The notes below the pieces were generated by a model. The model was not told the DNA's origin. It saw nothing but the letters and a program-made list of their open reading frames with translations, and ran no database searches. Below, piece after piece: positions 24,950-38,083 of a DNA stretch of 64,000 nt. The translations under genes were made by a program, and so were the position numbers. The stretch is from positions 37,601 through 101,600 of the forward strand of contig JAOACB010000005.1 of the NCBI GenBank assembly GCA_026418055.1, written 5' to 3'. The first letter of the stretch is position 1; each line of letters begins with the position of its first letter. This DNA is from Fimbriimonadales bacterium (GTDB taxonomy: Bacteria; Armatimonadota; Fimbriimonadia; Fimbriimonadales; Fimbriimonadaceae).

Positions 24950-26089
24950 ATGAAGGTTGCGGCGGTGGTTCTGGCCGCCGGATCGGGCACCCGGTTCGGC
25001 GGAGACAAGGCCAGGGCTCCCCTGGCGGGCAAACCCCTGTGGCGCTGGTCCTTCGATGCCTTGGCGAGACACCCCCGGGTGGACGAGGTCGGCTTGGTGG
25101 TGCCCGCCGCAGCCCTCGGGGACTACCGGCGGGAGGCGCCGGAGGCTTCGTTCGTGGTCGCCGGAGGGACGGACCGCACGGCCAGCGCCAAGATCGGGCT
25201 GGACCATACGCCGCCGGACTGCGACGTGGTGCTGCTGCACGACGCCGCGCGCCCGTTCCCGTCGGAGGCGGTGGTCGACCGGGTGATCGACGCCGCGCTG
25301 CGCTCGGGGGCGGCCGCTCCGGGACTGCCGGTGACGGACACCGTGAAGAGCCTGCGGGATGGCGCCGTGCGCACGGTGGAGCGCGAGGGGCTGTGGACCG
25401 TGCAGACGCCGCAGGGATTCCGCCGCGGCCTGCTCGTCCGGGCCTACGAGGCGCTGCAGGGATCGGCGACGGACGACCTGGCTGCGGCCGAGGCGCTGGG
25501 ATGCAAGCCGGAGATCGTGCCCGGCAACGCCGACAACCTGAAAGTCACGCGCCCCGAGGACCTGGAGATCGCGCGCCGGCTGGCGCGCTCCCAGCCCGCC
25601 ATCCGCACCGGATTGGGCTACGACGTGCATCGCTTTTCGAACGATCCCGACCGATGCTTGGTACTGGGGGGCGTGCGGTTCGAGGGCTCGCCCGGACTGG
25701 ACGGCCACTCGGACGCCGACGCGCTGATGCACGCGGTGACCGACGCCCTTCTCGGAGCCGCATCCTTGGGTGACATCGGGCAGCACTTTCCCAATACGGA
25801 CCCGCGCTGGCGCGCGGAGCCCAGCGAGACGTTCCTGGCCCGCGCCAGGGAACTTCTGAAGGACTCCGGGTGGTCCGTATGGAACATCGACGTGGCGTTG
25901 GTCGCGGAGAGCCCGAAGGTGATGCCGCGGAGCGCCGAGATCCGCGCGAACCTGGCGCGGATCCTGGGGATCCCGGCGGACCGAGTGGGCCTGAAGGCGA
26001 CCACCAACGAGCGGTTGGGGGCCATCGGGCGCGGCGAGGGCATCGCTTGCTTCGCCGTGGCCACGATCGGCCCGATCCATGGAGGTTAA
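24950..26089 (+). CDS. ispDF: Bifunctional IspD-IspF (MEP pathway)
   Basis: 379 residues, a fusion. Residues 1 to about 220 are 2-C-methyl-D-erythritol 4-phosphate cytidylyltransferase (VVLAAGSGTRFGGDKARAPL, HDAARPF, VTDTVK, TVQTPQGFR). From about residue 221, RTGLGYDVHRF begins 2-C-methyl-D-erythritol 2,4-cyclodiphosphate synthase, with its zinc ligands in GYDVHRF and LDGHSDADALMHAVTDALLG, and TTNERLGAIGRGEGI at the end. The two half-reactions are not consecutive (IspE acts between them), and ispE is not in the window. dxs is present upstream in the window. Full length. Confidence 0.96.
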   Translation: MKVAAVVLAAGSGTRFGGDKARAPLAGKPLWRWSFDALARHPRVDEVGLVVPAAALGDYRREAPEASFVVAGGTDRTASAKIGLDHTPPDCDVVLLHDAARPFPSEAVVDRVIDAALRSGAAAPGLPVTDTVKSLRDGAVRTVEREGLWTVQTPQGFRRGLLVRAYEALQGSATDDLAAAEALGCKPEIVPGNADNLKVTRPEDLEIARRLARSQPAIRTGLGYDVHRFSNDPDRCLVLGGVRFEGSPGLDGHSDADALMHAVTDALLGAASLGDIGQHFPNTDPRWRAEPSETFLARARELLKDSGWSVWNIDVALVAESPKVMPRSAEIRANLARILGIPADRVGLKATTNERLGAIGRGEGIACFAVATIGPIHGG

Positions 26090-26099
26090 GGACGAGACG

Positions 26100-26636
26100 A
26101 TGGAAGTTCTGGTTCGGAATGCCGAAGGCAACGTGAGCGAGAGGGACCGCGAGTACGCGGCCAAGAAGCTGGGCCGCCTCAGCCGCTACTTCAACCAAGC
26201 CCAGCGCGTCGAGATGGTGCACCGCGAGGAGCGCGGCGGGCACCGCGTGGAGATCACGGTGTTCGCGGACGGCCTGACCATCCGCGGCGAGGAGCACGAC
26301 TCCAACCTGCGCGCCGCGATCGACCACGTCAGCGACAAGCTGGAAAACCGCTTGAAGAGGCTCAAGGAGCGGATGCGAACCCACGCGCGCAAGCGCGGCG
26401 TCGAGCTCCCTCCCGCCCTGGCCGAGGAGGACGAGGAGCCCGTCGAGAACCATGAGGTGCGCGTCAAGGAGCGCAAGCAGTTCCTCCTCAAGCCCATGAC
26501 CGTGGAGGAGGCCGCGTTGCAGATGGAGATGCTGGGCCACCCGTTCTTCGTGTTCAAGAATCGCGACAGCAACGCGATCGAGGTGCTCTACAAGCGGAAG
26601 GACGGGCACTACGGCCTGTTGCAACCCGAGCCTTGA
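26100..26636 (+). CDS. hpf: Ribosome hibernation promoting factor, long form
   Basis: 178 residues. N-terminal S30AE domain (NVSERDREYAAKKLGRLSRY, then DLYAAIDHVSDKLE-type helix AAIDHVSDKLENRLKRL), a charged linker, and a C-terminal dimerisation domain (KQFLLKPMTVEEAALQMEML, ending FKNRDSNAIEVLYKRKDGHY). The long form dimerises idle 70S ribosomes into 100S. Start at ATG 26100 because AAGGA lies seven bases before it and homologues begin here; ATG 26079 is the alternative. It is the last gene of the run, closed by a strong terminator. Confidence 0.94.
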   Translation: MEVLVRNAEGNVSERDREYAAKKLGRLSRYFNQAQRVEMVHREERGGHRVEITVFADGLTIRGEEHDSNLRAAIDHVSDKLENRLKRLKERMRTHARKRGVELPPALAEEDEEPVENHEVRVKERKQFLLKPMTVEEAALQMEMLGHPFFVFKNRDSNAIEVLYKRKDGHYGLLQPEP

Positions 26637-26662
26637 GCGCCCGGACGGACCCCGAGAAGCTG

Positions 26663-26696
26663 GGCGGCCGGCGCGCTGGGCGCCGGCCGCCTCTTT
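26663..26696 (+). terminator. Strong intrinsic terminator after hpf
   Basis: A perfect 12-bp stem GGCGGCCGGCGC / GCGCCGGCCGCC with loop GCTGG, followed by TCTTT. It also lies just past the converging PEP-CTERM gene. Confidence 0.8.
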
Positions 26697-26714
26697 CCAC
26701 AAGGAGACCTACAT

Positions 26715-27314
26715 TCAGCGTCGGCGTCGACGCAAGGCAACCGCCAAGCCCGCCGCGCCGAGCGCCATCGTGAACGGCTCGGGAACCGGAACGAACGTGA
26801 GGTCGTCGATGCCCTCCTGCTCGGTGGTGGACACGAAAAGGGCGTACCGGAAGGGAACCGGCGAGCTGACGGACATGGAGTTGGCAACCAGCGTGGTGCC
26901 ACCGTCCTGCGCGTTCATGAGCGCGACGACGTTGAAGTTGTCGTCCAGCGCCACCAGCTGCACCAGGTCGTTGCTCTCCGGCACGTAACGGTCGGTGATC
27001 AGGCTCACGAACGTGACCGGCGAGGAGAACGTCATCAGAAGGTCGTTCGTGCCGGGGGCGTAGCCGACCGTGTCCGGCGACCAAGCCAAGGAGCCCTTGG
27101 AGCCGAAGATTGCGCCGGTCATCGCCGGGAGCACCACGGTGTCTCCCAGGTTCAGGCCGGAGGTCACCTGCCCGTAGGAGAAGGTCACTCCCTGCGCCGC
27201 ATACACGTTGCCCGGGTTGCTGCCGACGGACAGCAGCTCGAAGTCGATCACCACAGCCGAGGACCCCAGGGCGGAGACGGCTGCCAAGGCGGAGGCGGCA
27301 AGGATTCTACGCAT
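26715..27314 (-). CDS. PEP-CTERM sorting-domain protein
   Basis: 199 residues, secreted. The signal peptide is MRRILAASALAAVSALGSSA. The mature part is beta-rich, starting IDFELLSVGSNPG and containing SSPVTFVSLITDRYV, like extracellular carbohydrate- or surface-associated domains. The C-terminus is VPVPEPFTMALGAAGLAVAL followed by RRRRR, the PEP motif, helix and Arg cluster recognised by exosortase. No exosortase is in the window. A TACACT box (27360-27365) and GAAGGAGAAAG precede ATG. Ligand unknown. Confidence 0.9.
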   Translation of the reverse strand: MRRILAASALAAVSALGSSAVVIDFELLSVGSNPGNVYAAQGVTFSYGQVTSGLNLGDTVVLPAMTGAIFGSKGSLAWSPDTVGYAPGTNDLLMTFSSPVTFVSLITDRYVPESNDLVQLVALDDNFNVVALMNAQDGGTTLVANSMSVSSPVPFRYALFVSTTEQEGIDDLTFVPVPEPFTMALGAAGLAVALRRRRR

Positions 27315-27359
27315 GGACTTTCTCCTTCAGACAAGCACGTTCCCAGTCGTACAGCGGTC

Positions 27360-27365
27360 AGTGTA
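27360..27365 (-). promoter_or_regulatory. -10 box TACACT of the PEP-CTERM gene
   Basis: On the reverse strand GATACACT ends 45 bases before ATG 27314, leaving a leader of about 38 bases with a clear GGAG ribosome site. Confidence 0.45.
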
Positions 27366-27426
27366 TCACTGGTCTGGCCCGGTGCCGGGACGTTGAAGCC
27401 AAAACCGGTAGGATTGCGGGGTCCGC

Positions 27427-27503
27427 TGGTCGGGGCGACACGATTCGAACGTGCGACCTCTTCCACCCCATGGAAGCGCGCTACCAAACTGCGCCACGCC
27501 CCG
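27427..27503 (-). tRNA. tRNA-Pro (anticodon GGG)
   Basis: 77 bases read on the reverse strand. Acceptor CGGGGCG pairs with CGCCCCG, the discriminator is A and the CCA end is encoded. The D arm contains GGCGCAGTTTGGTAGCGC. The anticodon stem is CTTCC/GGAAG with loop ATGGGGT, so the anticodon is GGG. The T loop contains GTTCGAAT. It resembles other bacterial tRNA-Pro(GGG). Confidence 0.96.
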
Positions 27504-27529
27504 ACGCCAAGAGCACAGTATACCGCAGG

Positions 27530-29548
27530 TCACCGCTCCAGCGGGAACGCGGAAGGCCGAACCTTCCACTCCGGCTTGCCGCGCCAAGGCTCGAAGGCGC
27601 TCTCGAACCTTCCGTACCCGAGACCGCGCGCCACCGAGTTCGGCTTCAGGCGGAAGTCGCCCTTGAGCGGGTCCACGAACCCGGGATCCAGCACCCGGCT
27701 CTCCCTGTCCTGGCCCCTCGCTCGCCACTCCTCCAGCGTCCAGCCCGCGAAATCGAACGCCCCGCCTCCGACCTTCCAGTACAGGTTGCGGTCGAAGCGG
27801 TAATGGTTGTTGCCGCGCCAGTTGCCCCCGAGCAGCGGCGCGTCCGACCAGTACACGATGTTGCGCTCGAACGTGAACGAGAGGTGCGGCTCCTCCCTGG
27901 TGCGCATCACCTGGGCCTCGCCGCCGAGAGCCAGCACGTTATCGCTGACCACGTTCTCCTTGCCGTAGTGCTGGTGGAATCCCGCGCTCTTGGTCCGGTA
28001 GACGACGTTGCCGTACAGCCTCACCTCGGAGCTGCCCTCGTCGGTGTACAGCCCCCAGCCGCCGTACGAGTGGCTCTGCACGTCGTGGATGAGGTTGAAG
28101 CAGATCTCGGTGCCCGGCGCGGGCCCGAGGTGGTACACGCCGCCCATGTCGCTCAGCAGGCCCTGGCCGATGTGGTGGATGCGGTTGAACGCAACCCGGT
28201 TGTGGTGGCTGTTCGTGCGCTGGTAGCCCCAAGACCATCCGACGCTCACGCCCGTGTAGTACAGGTCGGCGATCTCGTTGCGCTCGACGGTGTTGCGGGG
28301 GCTCTGGCCGATGAACACCCCCACCCCGGCGGGGTGCAGCCGGCCGCCCTCCACGATGGTGCAGCCCCGGACGATGTTCCTCTGCGCGATCCGCGCCTCG
28401 TCCTCGCTGAACGACAGCGTCCCGATCTTGACGCCGCCCGCGCCCAGCCTCCACAGACGGCAGCTCTCCACGGCGCAGTCCTGCGCGCCGTCTCCGAGCT
28501 CCACGGCGTACCCCTCGACGTCCGCCACGGTGCAACCGACGAAGGAGACGTTCGAGGAGCGCTCCACCAGCAGAGCCCCCGGCAGGTCCGATTCGGCCTG
28601 GGGCCAGTTCCGGCCCTCTGGCGGCAACGGGGGCGTCGCGGCGTGCCGGAACTCCAGCCCCCGGAACGACACGTGCCGGGCATCGCGCACCACGACGAGC
28701 CGCTCGAGCCTCGGCGCGACCGGCTCGAAGGATCGGACCCCGCGGGGAGGAATCGCCGTGAAGGTGCCCGTGCGGGAGTCCAGCACCCACTCGCCCGGCT
28801 CGTCCAGGCCCTCCGGCGCGTTCTCGACGAGGTAGCGCCCGTCCTTCTGGAAGCTCGCCCAAAAGTCCGGCCAGCCGGTGGCTCCCGTGAAGGTCACCAC
28901 GTCGCCCTCGATGCTGCGGATGCGCAGGCGCGCCATACCCCAGATCATCACCGCCAGGACCTCCCGGTCCTGCAGGTTCTGCCACGATGGGTCCAAGTCT
29001 CCCGGCTTGAAACGGAACCGATCGTGGCCCTGGCGCGAGGCGGCGCCGGTGGGTTGCATCGGTTCTGCGACGCGCAGCCAGCCGCTCTTGGGAAGCCGCG
29101 CCCGCGGCAGCCGCCGGTCTCCCAGGAACAGCGACAGAGGCCTCCATCCCCCGCCGGCCGCCTCGGGCGTCTGCAGGCGCAAGCGACCCTGGCCGTCCGG
29201 CGCCCAGCCCCGCAGGGTCACCCCTCCCGAGAGGAGCGGCCGCTCGCCGGGGAACGCCTCGAGCACCGTGGGCGATTGCGGGGTGCCTGACGCCGAGGAG
29301 CCGATCTCCAGCGGCTTGCCCAGAGCATAGGTTCCCCCGCGAAGGACCACACGGATCGGCTCGTGGCGCATCACCTTCAGCATCCGAAGGCGCTCCACCT
29401 CCCGCACCGCTCTGTCGAGCGTGCGGAACGGGCCGTTCTCGCCCCGCCTCTCCTCGGCCCTGCCGTTCCAAGCGTCGTTGCCGCGCGGCGACACGTAGAT
29501 CGTCTCGCCGCCCTGGGCCATCGCCAGCGCCGCCATCGCCCACACCAT
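27530..29548 (-). CDS. Secreted right-handed parallel beta-helix protein
   Basis: 672 residues. A short hydrophobic start ([12 protein letters not shown]) is followed by [20 protein letters not shown], the usual beginning of pectate-lyase-like beta-helix proteins, with [19 protein letters not shown]. Many short turns with Asn, Val and Gly follow ([31 protein letters not shown]). This fold is common in polysaccharide lyases, glycosidases and adhesins; no known catalytic set was assigned. TATTCT ends seven bases before ATG, inside the 22-base gap after the trans-sulfuration gene, so an internal leaderless promoter is possible. Confidence 0.85.
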   Translation of the reverse strand: MVWAMAALAMAQGGETIYVSPRGNDAWNGRAEERRGENGPFRTLDRAVREVERLRMLKVMRHEPIRVVLRGGTYALGKPLEIGSSASGTPQSPTVLEAFPGERPLLSGGVTLRGWAPDGQGRLRLQTPEAAGGGWRPLSLFLGDRRLPRARLPKSGWLRVAEPMQPTGAASRQGHDRFRFKPGDLDPSWQNLQDREVLAVMIWGMARLRIRSIEGDVVTFTGATGWPDFWASFQKDGRYLVENAPEGLDEPGEWVLDSRTGTFTAIPPRGVRSFEPVAPRLERLVVVRDARHVSFRGLEFRHAATPPLPPEGRNWPQAESDLPGALLVERSSNVSFVGCTVADVEGYAVELGDGAQDCAVESCRLWRLGAGGVKIGTLSFSEDEARIAQRNIVRGCTIVEGGRLHPAGVGVFIGQSPRNTVERNEIADLYYTGVSVGWSWGYQRTNSHHNRVAFNRIHHIGQGLLSDMGGVYHLGPAPGTEICFNLIHDVQSHSYGGWGLYTDEGSSEVRLYGNVVYRTKSAGFHQHYGKENVVSDNVLALGGEAQVMRTREEPHLSFTFERNIVYWSDAPLLGGNWRGNNHYRFDRNLYWKVGGGAFDFAGWTLEEWRARGQDRESRVLDPGFVDPLKGDFRLKPNSVARGLGYGRFESAFEPWRGKPEWKVRPSAFPLER

Positions 29549-29555
29549 GGCGGGC

Positions 29556-29563
29556 AGAATACC
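29556..29563 (-). promoter_or_regulatory. Extended -10 GGTATTCT, internal leaderless promoter
   Basis: On the reverse strand GGTATTCT ends seven bases before ATG 29548 and fits wholly inside the 22-base gap between two genes of the same direction. Confidence 0.45.
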
Positions 29564-29570
29564 GTCGGCG

Positions 29571-30716
29571 CTAGCCGAGGCGAGCCAGAGCCTGCTCGAA
29601 GTCTTCGATCAGGTCGTCGGGGTCCTCGATGCCGACGCTGATCCGCAGCAGGTTCGGCGGTATGCCGCGGGCCAGCCGCTCCTCCTCGCTCATCGACGCG
29701 TGCGACATCAGCGGCGGATAGGCGACCAGGGACTCCACGCCGCCGAGGCTCTCCGCGAGCTGCACCACGCGGAAGCCCTCGGCCACCCGGGCGGCCTCCT
29801 CGGCCGAGTGCCCCACCTCGATGGCGAGCATCGCGCCGAAGTCCCTCATCTGCCGCCGGGCCAGCTCGTGGTCCGGATGGCTGGCCAGGCCGGGATAGTG
29901 CACGCGGCGCACCCTGGGGTGCCTCTCGAGGTGCTCGGCCAGACGCCGCGCGTTGGAGCAGTGCCGCTCCATCCGAACTTCCAGGGTCTTCAGGCCGCGC
30001 AGCGTGAGCCAGCAATCGAACGGGCTGGGCGCGGCTCCGGTCATCTTCAGCCACTCGAACATCGCCTGACCGAGCTCGGGATCGTTCGTGACGGTGGCTC
30101 CGCCCACCACGTCGCTGTGGCCGTTGATGTACTTGGTGTTGGAGTGCACCACGAGATCCACGCCGAGCGCCAGCGGGCTCTGCAGGTACGGCGATGCGAA
30201 GGTGTTGTCGAACACGCTCAGCACCCCCCTGCGGCGGCACGTTTCGGCCAGCGCGGCCACGTCCACGACCCTCAGGATCGGGTTCGTGGGCGACTCGAAG
30301 ATCGCCAGGCGCGTGTTCGGTCGGATCGCCGCCTCGAGGCTCGCAGGGTCGCGAGCGTCGAACTCCGAGCACTCGATGCCCTGCAGGGGCCAGACCTTCT
30401 CCTTGAGCCGGTACGTGCCGCCGTAGATGTCGGAGGCCACCAACACGTGGTCGCCCGCCCTGGCCAAGCTGCCCGCGGCGGTGATGGCCGCCATGCCGGA
30501 GGCGAACACCGTGCAGAACGACCCGCCCTCGAGCGAGGCGATCACCTGCTCGAGGATGTGCCGGTTGGGGTTGGCGCAGCGCGTGTAGTCGACGGGCGGC
30601 ACCTCGGCCAGGCTCTGCCAGCTGAAGGTCGAAGTCTGATAGATGGGGTTGACCACCGCCCGGTAGTCGCCGTCGGGGTTCTGCCCGACCCGAATGGCCT
30701 TCGTCGCGAACCGCAT
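29571..30716 (-). CDS. Trans-sulfuration PLP enzyme (cystathionine gamma-synthase / lyase family)
   Basis: 381 residues, the full family length. PLP-binding Lys in HSNTKYINGHSDVVGG; YTRCANPNRHILEQVIASLE and SLGGVESLVAYPPLMSHASM are family signatures; the C-terminus gives LRISVGIEDPDDLIEDFEQA. It could be MetB (cystathionine gamma-synthase), MetC or a gamma-lyase. The Arg/Tyr and Cys/Ser differences that separate them cannot be judged safely by eye, so no symbol is given. No SAM riboswitch or T-box was seen; a GGTATCTT box ends eight bases before ATG, predicting a leaderless mRNA. Confidence 0.92.
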   Translation of the reverse strand: MRFATKAIRVGQNPDGDYRAVVNPIYQTSTFSWQSLAEVPPVDYTRCANPNRHILEQVIASLEGGSFCTVFASGMAAITAAGSLARAGDHVLVASDIYGGTYRLKEKVWPLQGIECSEFDARDPASLEAAIRPNTRLAIFESPTNPILRVVDVAALAETCRRRGVLSVFDNTFASPYLQSPLALGVDLVVHSNTKYINGHSDVVGGATVTNDPELGQAMFEWLKMTGAAPSPFDCWLTLRGLKTLEVRMERHCSNARRLAEHLERHPRVRRVHYPGLASHPDHELARRQMRDFGAMLAIEVGHSAEEAARVAEGFRVVQLAESLGGVESLVAYPPLMSHASMSEEERLARGIPPNLLRISVGIEDPDDLIEDFEQALARLG

Positions 30717-30724
30717 GACCCCGG

Positions 30725-30732
30725 AAGATACC
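30725..30732 (-). promoter_or_regulatory. Extended -10 GGTATCTT, leaderless promoter of the trans-sulfuration gene
   Basis: On the reverse strand GGTATCTT ends eight bases before ATG 30716, in a 31-base gap after the ABC operon. Confidence 0.5.
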
Positions 30733-30747
30733 CTTCCAGGGCCTTGC

Positions 30748-31599
30748 TCACTTCAGGCCGGTGAGCGCGATGCCCTGGATGAACAGCCGCTGCGTGAAGA
30801 AGAACAGCACGATCACCGGCGCGACCACGATCGTCGAGGCCGCCATCAGCAGGTTCCACTGGGTTCCGCCGTGCTGGCTCTGGTAGAACTGCAGGCCCAG
30901 CGCCAGGGTGAACGTCTTCTGGTCCAGCAGGTAGATGAGCGGTCCCAGAAAGTCGTTCCACGTGCCCATGAAGGCGAACAGCGCCACCACGGCGATGGCA
31001 GGCTTGCAGAGCGGCAGCACCACGTCGCGGAACACGCGCCACTCCGAGGCGCCGTCGATCTTCGCGGCCTCGCTCAGCTCGAACGGGAGCGTGCGGAAGA
31101 ACTGGCGCAGCAGGAAGATCGAGAACGCGCTGCCGAACCACGCCGGGACCCAAAGCGGCCGGAAGGTGCCGATCCACTCCAGGTGGCGGAACAGCGCGAA
31201 CGTGGGGACCATCAGCACCGGAAACGGCACCATCATCGTCGCCAGCGTCGCGGCGAACATCGCGTCGCGGCCCCTCCACCTCAGCCGGGCGAACGCGTAG
31301 GCCACCACGGTGTTCGAGGCGACGGTGCCAGCCACCACCAGGATGCACAGCAGCAGGGTGTTGCGCGCGTACACCAAGAACGGGATGTAGCCGAGCTTGT
31401 CCGCGCCGTAGGTCATCGCGTCGGCGAAGTTGTTCCACTGCAGCTTGCTCGGGATCCACACGGGCGGGATGCGCATGGTCTCCTCGATCGGCTTGAGGGC
31501 CGTGGAGATCAGCCACAGGAGGGGAAACAGGAACACCACGGACATCGCGATCAGCACGACCTCGATGCCGACGGTGGCCAGCAGGTTGCGCCGCTTCAC
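30748..31599 (-). CDS. Sugar ABC transporter permease, MalG/LacG type
   Basis: 283 residues, six hydrophobic segments. The coupling-helix motif EAAKIDGASEWRVFRDVVLP is the CUT1 EAA loop that contacts the ATPase. The start is GTG 31599, whose GTGA overlaps the stop of the upstream permease, behind GGAGGAGGG. With the MalF-type permease and solute-binding protein it forms a carbohydrate uptake system. No ATPase gene is adjacent, so a shared MsmX-type ATPase encoded elsewhere is expected. Confidence 0.93.
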   Translation of the reverse strand: MKRRNLLATVGIEVVLIAMSVVFLFPLLWLISTALKPIEETMRIPPVWIPSKLQWNNFADAMTYGADKLGYIPFLVYARNTLLLCILVVAGTVASNTVVAYAFARLRWRGRDAMFAATLATMMVPFPVLMVPTFALFRHLEWIGTFRPLWVPAWFGSAFSIFLLRQFFRTLPFELSEAAKIDGASEWRVFRDVVLPLCKPAIAVVALFAFMGTWNDFLGPLIYLLDQKTFTLALGLQFYQSQHGGTQWNLLMAASTIVVAPVIVLFFFTQRLFIQGIALTGLK

Positions 31600-32483
31600 G
31601 CCGTCCCTCCTCCGCCGTAGTGCACGTGCCTCTCGCTGAGCTTCAGCGACAGCATCGTCAGCGCGAAGATGGCCAGAAACATGATCCAGCCCATGGCGCT
31701 GGCGTAGCCCATCTTGTTGTACAGGAACGCGTTGTCGAACAGGTACATGGCGTAGAAGTAGGTGGAGCGCGCGGGAGAACCGCCCGGGAACATGACGTAG
31801 GGCACCGTGAACACCTGCAGCGTTCCGATGATGCCCATGATCAGGTTGAACAGGATCACGGGCGAGATCATCGGGATCGTCACGTGCCGCGTCTTCTGCC
31901 AGGCCGAGGCTCCGTCCAGCTCGGCGGCCTCGACCAGCGAGGTCGGCACGTCCTGCAGGCCCGCCAGGTAGATCAGCACCGCGTTGCCCACGCCCCACAC
32001 GCCCAGAACCACCAGCGCGGGCTTGGACCACGCCGGGTCCCCCAGCCAGTTCGGGCCCTGGATGCCCACCATGCGCAGCACCTCGTTCAGGATGCCGTGC
32101 TCGCCGTTCAGGATCCACAGCCACAGCACCGCCAGCGACACCATCGGCACCAGCGAAGGCAGGAAGAACACCGTGCGGAAGAACGTGGTGCCGGGCACCT
32201 TGGCGTTCAGCAGCATGGCCAGGGCGAGAGCCGTCACCATGCCCGCCGGCAACGACAGCGCCGCGTAGATCGCCGTGTTCTTCACGGTGATCCAGAACAC
32301 CTCGTCCGAGAACAGCTCGCGGTAGTTGTCCAGGCCGATGAACACCGGCTTCTTCAGCACGGAATAGTCGCAGAACGAGAAGTAGATCGACGCCACCAGC
32401 GGGTACGCGAGGAACACCGCGAACCCGATGAACCAGGGCATCGCGAACAGGTATCCGGTCAGCCTCTCTTTGCGGATCCTCAC
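31596..32483 (-). CDS. Sugar ABC transporter permease, MalF/LacF type
   Basis: 295 residues with six hydrophobic segments and the EAA-loop sequence VEAAELDGASAWQKTRHVTI. N-terminal RLTGYLFAMPWFIGFAVFLA is typical of CUT1 permeases. The GTG start at 32483 overlaps the stop of the binding-protein gene (GTGA), and its own stop overlaps the next GTG, so the three genes are translationally coupled. Substrate unknown; the local genes point to oligosaccharides. Confidence 0.94.
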   Translation of the reverse strand: MRIRKERLTGYLFAMPWFIGFAVFLAYPLVASIYFSFCDYSVLKKPVFIGLDNYRELFSDEVFWITVKNTAIYAALSLPAGMVTALALAMLLNAKVPGTTFFRTVFFLPSLVPMVSLAVLWLWILNGEHGILNEVLRMVGIQGPNWLGDPAWSKPALVVLGVWGVGNAVLIYLAGLQDVPTSLVEAAELDGASAWQKTRHVTIPMISPVILFNLIMGIIGTLQVFTVPYVMFPGGSPARSTYFYAMYLFDNAFLYNKMGYASAMGWIMFLAIFALTMLSLKLSERHVHYGGGGTA

Positions 32484-33823
32484 TTCCAACCCTCCGCCTT
32501 CTCGCGCAGCTCGAGCCGCTTCAGGTACTGCTCCAGCTTGGGCTGCATGCGCGCGGTCACCGCGTCCAGAGCCTCCTTGGGGGTCTTGCGCAACAGGCCG
32601 ATCTCCTCGAACGCGTTGTTCAGCTCGGCAGAGTACTCGGCCCAGATCCCGAGCTTCGGCGTGCCGACGGCGTTCGGCGAGGCAGCGAGCGAGTCGAACA
32701 GCCGGATGTAGGGGTTCGGGTGCCGCCTCCAGAACTCCTCGCTCACGTCGGTGAGCGGCGAGTTCTTGCGCTGCAACAGGCACAGCGTCTCCATGCCCTT
32801 GCGGCTGTTGACGTACCGGATGAACTCGAACGCCTCCCGGGGGTGCTTGGCGCCGCGCGGGATGATCAGCACGTCGGCCTCGGCGATCGTGGTGCGCGCC
32901 AGGTCCGGCCGGTCGGCTGGGTGCGGGAACGGCGCCGCTGCCCACTCCAGCTCCGGGTTGTACATGGAGATGAAGTTGTACATCCACACGCCCTGGAGCA
33001 CCATCGCGACCTTCTCGCTCATGAAGGCGTTCTGGGGCGAGGAGAAGTTGCCGAAGCCGCTGCGGAAGGTTTGGACCTCGTTGGGGCCGTACTTCTTCGG
33101 GAACGACTGCACCCATTCGAACGCCCGCACGTTCTCGGGCGAGTTCGCCGTGATGCGGCCCTTGCCGTCCCACAGCCGCCCTCCGAAGAAGTAGCCCCAA
33201 GCCCAGTTCCACCATCCCGGCTCCGCGGGCAGGAACCCCGCCACGCGGATGCGTCCGGCGGCGTCCTTCTGCACCATGCGGTCGGCCATGGCGCTCAGCT
33301 CCTCGATGGTGCTCGGCGGGCGGCTGGGGTCCAGGCCGGCTCGCCGCATCATGGCGGTGTTGAAGTGCAGCGCGGTGGTCGCGGGGGTGCTCGGCAGGGC
33401 CCACACGTGGCCGCGGTACGTGACCGCGTTCCAATACACGGGCTTGTAGTCCTCCGGGCCGATGCCCGCCTCCCTGCAGAAGTCGTCCAGCATCGTCACC
33501 GCCCGGTCGTCCACGAACTGGGCGACGTTCGAGCTGAAGATGCCGGCGACGTCCGGCGGAATGCCCGCGCTGGTGGCGAGCATGGTCTTGTTCTGCACGT
33601 TGCTGACGGTCAGCAGCTGGACGAAGATGCGGTTCTGCGACTTGTTGAAGTCGTCGACGACCTTGCGCATCGCGTCGCCCTCGAAGCCGGTCCACTTCTC
33701 CCAGTAGGTGATGCGGACCGGCCCCGGCCGAGCAGGCTCGCGCACGACGATCTCGCTCGCCGCCAAGGTCGCCGCCACAACCAGGAAGAACCCGGGGAGC
33801 GTGAAATCCGACAGCCGGTTCAC
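32480..33823 (-). CDS. Sugar ABC transporter substrate-binding protein
   Basis: 447 residues. A short N-terminal hydrophobic segment (TLPGFFLVVAATLAAS) serves as signal peptide, followed by VRITYWEKWTGFEGDAMRKV, the family 1 binding-protein start. GIPPDVAGIFSSNVAQFVDD and WALPSTPATTALHFN are typical of extracytoplasmic sugar-binding proteins. There is no lipobox Cys, so anchoring is by an uncleaved helix or it is released. GTG 33823 is the chosen start, with AAGATT six bases upstream; no better ATG precedes the signal. It is the first gene of a coupled three-gene operon. Confidence 0.9.
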   Translation of the reverse strand: MNRLSDFTLPGFFLVVAATLAASEIVVREPARPGPVRITYWEKWTGFEGDAMRKVVDDFNKSQNRIFVQLLTVSNVQNKTMLATSAGIPPDVAGIFSSNVAQFVDDRAVTMLDDFCREAGIGPEDYKPVYWNAVTYRGHVWALPSTPATTALHFNTAMMRRAGLDPSRPPSTIEELSAMADRMVQKDAAGRIRVAGFLPAEPGWWNWAWGYFFGGRLWDGKGRITANSPENVRAFEWVQSFPKKYGPNEVQTFRSGFGNFSSPQNAFMSEKVAMVLQGVWMYNFISMYNPELEWAAAPFPHPADRPDLARTTIAEADVLIIPRGAKHPREAFEFIRYVNSRKGMETLCLLQRKNSPLTDVSEEFWRRHPNPYIRLFDSLAASPNAVGTPKLGIWAEYSAELNNAFEEIGLLRKTPKEALDAVTARMQPKLEQYLKRLELREKAEGWK

Positions 33824-33873
33824 GGACAGAATCTTGGCACGAAACGTCCGGGAGCGAAGCACCCGGGGTCGCC

Positions 33874-37935
<4,062 letters not shown>

Positions 37936-38070
37936 GCCTCGGAAAGCGCCCCCCCTTGAGCAGCTCTGTACAAAGTTTCGGCTGCCTCTTCGCGACGCTG
38001 GAGTCGCACGCAGTGGGAAAGCCGCGGAGAACCGCGCCGTCCTAGCTTCCACTGGCGTCCGTCCTGGGTC

Positions 38071-38076
38071 TAGAAT
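38071..38076 (+). promoter_or_regulatory. -10 box TAGAAT, leaderless promoter of the oxidoreductase operon
   Basis: TAGAAT ends seven bases before ATG 38084, with GGGCCCT in between and no ribosome site. Confidence 0.55.
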
Positions 38077-38083
38077 GGGCCCT

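Noticed and set aside
26079..26099. ATG 26079 as hpf start
   Set aside because: It overlaps the ispDF end and has no ribosome site; ATG 26100 has AAGGA at seven bases and fits the family start.
30717..30747. SAM riboswitch or T-box before the trans-sulfuration gene
   Set aside because: Only 31 bases separate it from the next gene and a -10 box sits eight bases before the ATG, leaving no room for a structured leader.
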